Of a stretch of 34,017 nucleotides of DNA, positions 33,501 to 34,017 are shown piece after piece. Source of the DNA: an uncultured Saprospiraceae bacterium (GTDB lineage: Bacteria; Bacteroidota; Bacteroidia; Chitinophagales; Saprospiraceae); assembly GCA_937941095.1 (NCBI GenBank), contig CALDYJ010000189.1, positions 1 through 34,017 on the forward strand. Reading direction: 5' to 3'. The notes beneath the pieces are model-generated. The model was given only the letters and a program-made list of their open reading frames with translations. It was not told the DNA's origin and searched no databases. The position numbers and the translations under genes are program-made. Numbering within the stretch: the first letter of the stretch is position 1; each line of letters opens with the position of its first letter.

Positions 33501-34017
33501 CTACGAATTCGAATGGATTTTCGAATGTCAATGGAGGAGGCTTGTCTTATAATGGAGCTTTTTATGCTTCGATCTGGAGCACCTCTTATGACGGAGGTGG
33601 CATTGGGCAAAGAACAGCAACTTATGGCATTGGTCTTCGCGACATCAAATTTCACTACGAAAACGATTGGCAGCCCTTAATCCACAGCTTAACTGATGAA
33701 GGAGATCGTTTCAGGACTGCAGCTGGAAGACTTAGTTTCGGAGATTATTCTCTTGGCTTTAATTTGTTTACAGGTGATCCTGGACCTGGACCAAGGATTA
33801 ATAGAGAAAATTCATTAATTGATGGTCATTATACATATGATAGTAAGTTTTGGAAACCAGATAAATATCGTTTAGGAGCAGCTTATTTTGGCTACAAAAA
33901 TGTAAGGATAGGTTGGAATTCCGAAAACATTCGACATGTGATCCAAAATAAATTTGCACATGATTTTCTCATGGGCGGTAAATCTAAATGGTTTAGAATC
34001 TTGACGACTGAATTCCC
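27545..34017 (+). CDS. Giant RHS/YD-repeat protein with polymorphic toxin type 23-like C-terminus (partial, open at window end)
   Basis: Read codon by codon, the frame from ATG 27545 has no stop to the window edge: more than 2157 residues. A signal peptide (1-27, ending FDLSAQ) is followed by the N-terminal domain of Bacteroidota RHS proteins (VNPSNGTMNVSIPIESL; HTGGLRVSEISSDVGLGWHL; GGIISRTVRGLPDD). Many Tyr-Asp type strand motifs (YDDLMRL, YDKYGRVLYDY, YDSFGRKIEEG, YDERGNL, YDALGNLL) predict the hollow RHS cocoon. The RHS core starts near SDHQGNAR (1760) and includes YYPFGM, KFRTLDPSIARWWQVDP (about 1830-1846), ISPYASMNLNP and TDPNGD (to about 1873). After a Gly/Ala-rich stretch comes a variable C-terminal domain with HYENDW, GDRFRTAAG, FNLFTGDPG, YRLGAAYFGYKN and IRHVIQNKFAHD (about 2038-2140), which I recall as polymorphic toxin type 23. 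The end, and any immunity gene, lie beyond the window. Confidence 0.85.
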   Translation, partial: MLTNKFKNTFCLLCCFLSLLIFDLSAQNYYSTSVSGPLNPSPTASSYGKFTDAPVNPSNGTMNVSIPIESLTEGTLRHNVSLDYHTGGLRVSEISSDVGLGWHLNAGGIISRTVRGLPDDCVKGYYKRGYYLNGSTSEQLAAAEGKLDTEPDLFYYNVNGISGKFIFDKNKNVRCIPQSDVRIIVYRHNGFFMGFRLTTPDGTNYYFGQKPLAGESQIHTIGDQDSFTESWFLHRIDSFDGKHFIKFEYVDNDYAYPMYPDCYVSAYWNNGLKTCKECDEPDRIIRVKGKSLKKIITSTKQISFDHLADRLDLHAYYAPTTNTPKPKRIFKINVQNGPFCYFYFLEQSYFQSNGTSYGVYDLDKRLRLDRVKKYSCNGQLIEEPYIIDYYSNDFPSVMDKGIDHWGFSNGVHGNNNNDDLIPLSEVEINGQTYTYGSASRYSLENPMLKGSLKKITFPTKGSAEYTFEANEYSDFQASGSQVNLFTKVTCPLVNGQFVCCNGPISNQNTLSVDHYQIINQEQINTGILSLKIALDPSNNNCIPPPNGGSNHSASLEIYDQTLGGVYLSSYNINFVYDAGIKEEESIDLEVALLEGINAGHNYKFKLSSVNGLGSVKIDYDPNFQVNKTAGGLRVKEVKTHDGISSLNDIKRTFTYKLNAGFSESSGALISKPNYAFKVNSNTALFSSSSIRSLTSSNGMHITYRRVLESFNGNGHNEYLLDHEKYSYGNLADYPAFNGLLLNKNGFVKEKRSLDNSNKVVAKTEFTPENNSYEYAPGYIYATKSIKVRNQGSCQDEFLKADYKIRTATYRPHKIISTIDGIKTERKIFYYNNDRVLNPQRVEFTNSDGKVNKTTYKYTVDYNLTAGLKAVFLHRYMIGIPYESLYYVDNILLDAVRNFYSNYKSNGQRTTSLSKSYFPRPYYIKRYEITWDNGILQPGIWKDKEIFVRYNGYGLLSKYRKNAWSYTDYLYNAQKQLTSSKYGNHIQSYEYYPSSSVLKKTTAVNGNSTSYVYDDLMRLISTKDDCQNITTSYEYELNSTNIIDNKNYVETKVSFPVSPNSNLTTLVNRKYIDGLGRNIQTVRLKQSPNSKDFLISKKYDKYGRVLYDYKIKESSFDDGRYVAPLPNWLRTSYSYYNNPLNREYTVKAPNWHNITFSYGGNTISDLVKNHSTNTNFEAGALSKRIVSDLNGRKQIKFYDKKGREILSRQSDSNDNPNQRLDSYSIYDNKDRVVYMLPPGVSNTSATNNELFFKYSYNGNDLLSSKKTPGVGLIEYKYNDRYQLGAYQDPHLKDQNKWYTYHYDSFGRKIEEGFYNGTPNGNFQPDELLQKNTFGTTASTIDKIVKVETKVLGTNDWLSSNSSYDGCGILISQIGNNHVNLNFGAFTSNNVYDGLKNVLKTTTSISAFGINKTIQNRQVLDEAGRMIENYFKVDNQAEKQISAYEYNAEEELARKYQGRTGLSGNLSFLQKIDFTYLDNGLIKKINENNLTGAQQAIENCNLPNPIAAGTTYDQRDLWYQELYYDTKVAGTDASIQYNGNLANVVYQVRGREQGIYSNNYDQYNRLKQSTYYDRQNGNLSNSGRYSSAYNYDERGNLTSLQRNGMYPSGACYLNGQIDNLNFNYFPNSNQLKKVTDIAPSISKNAGFKDGASGDHLYDANGNLTADKDKKIEITYNHLNLPKSIEFTNSNKSIDFVYDALGNLLTKKVKTGSNVDEQRDYLNGIEFLKLGNATTKLNFIQHPEGRVFYPKNGAPRYEYTISDHQGNARLCYTDKNGNGKIETPTEIQWEGHYYPFGMQQDASWMRPNGTALRHTYNGIESLEDHGLALNLAKFRTLDPSIARWWQVDPKGESYNHISPYASMNLNPMVNTDPNGDLVASTVLLSSIAAVSTNGIINSVNGNQFFDGWLAAAVGGLTTGDPANAALGVLVSHLPSKDFEFASNLIFNVGPTAKIGTEGLQVGLAISANYQFGDFVFGMSKSYLKGKNTTTNSNGFSNVNGGGLSYNGAFYASIWSTSYDGGGIGQRTATYGIGLRDIKFHYENDWQPLIHSLTDEGDRFRTAAGRLSFGDYSLGFNLFTGDPGPGPRINRENSLIDGHYTYDSKFWKPDKYRLGAAYFGYKNVRIGWNSENIRHVIQNKFAHDFLMGGKSKWFRILTTEF

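Overview
The window is a piece of an AT-rich chromosome from a gliding-type Bacteroidota, probably a Saprospiria/Lewinella-like lineage (that rank is inference). The evidence is four secreted proteins ending in type IX secretion (T9SS) sorting domains, a gldF-gldG pair, Bacteroidota-style -7 promoter boxes (TAnnTTTG), weak or absent Shine-Dalgarno sequences, and families typical of the phylum. I see no rRNA, tRNA, CRISPR array, insertion sequence or prophage.

Layout. 1-1063: the tail of a response-regulator receiver domain, then an orphan histidine-kinase ATPase domain that lacks a phosphoacceptor-histidine domain. 1064-5506: a class I methyltransferase (minus), a small outer-membrane-like protein with a very basic tail, and a 942-residue VCBS/ASPIC surface protein. 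A bidirectional terminator follows at 5524-5561. 5583-14970: a tight seven-gene minus-strand operon, in transcription order glnS, gldF, gldG, a DUF4340 gene, a zinc phospholipase C/S1-P1 type gene, a DUF368 (PopT-type) gene, and one continuous ORF that fuses shikimate dehydrogenase to proline dehydrogenase. 15208-17463: a secreted SGNH hydrolase-like protein whose block II and III residues look degraded. 17588-21427: a multi-pass membrane protein, a small TfoX-N-like protein, a T9SS secreted protein and an FkbM methyltransferase.

21428-34017 is the most interesting part. Two tandem paralogous LytS-type sensor kinases (signal peptide, periplasmic TPRs, one membrane segment, His_kinase domain) are followed by a pappalysin-like (M43) secreted protein and then an RHS/YD protein of more than 2157 residues. 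The RHS protein is still open at the window edge and ends in what looks like a polymorphic toxin type 23 domain. The first kinase has Gln in place of the phosphoacceptor His and has lost both glycine boxes. The M43 protein has lost the catalytic Glu and two of three zinc-binding His. Upstream of the kinase pair and again upstream of the M43/RHS pair lies the same direct repeat, CTACCGAATTT twice with an exact 21-bp period. In both places a Bacteroidota-type -7 box starts exactly 43 bp after the start of the second repeat. The 21-bp period is the geometry of LytTR response-regulator sites, and LytS-type kinases are the usual partners of LytTR regulators. I infer one regulatory circuit: an active kinase plus pseudokinase pair, signalling through an unseen LytTR regulator, controls its own operon and an operon for a dead metalloprotease and a giant RHS toxin.

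All functions are inferred by reading the sequence; no database search was run.
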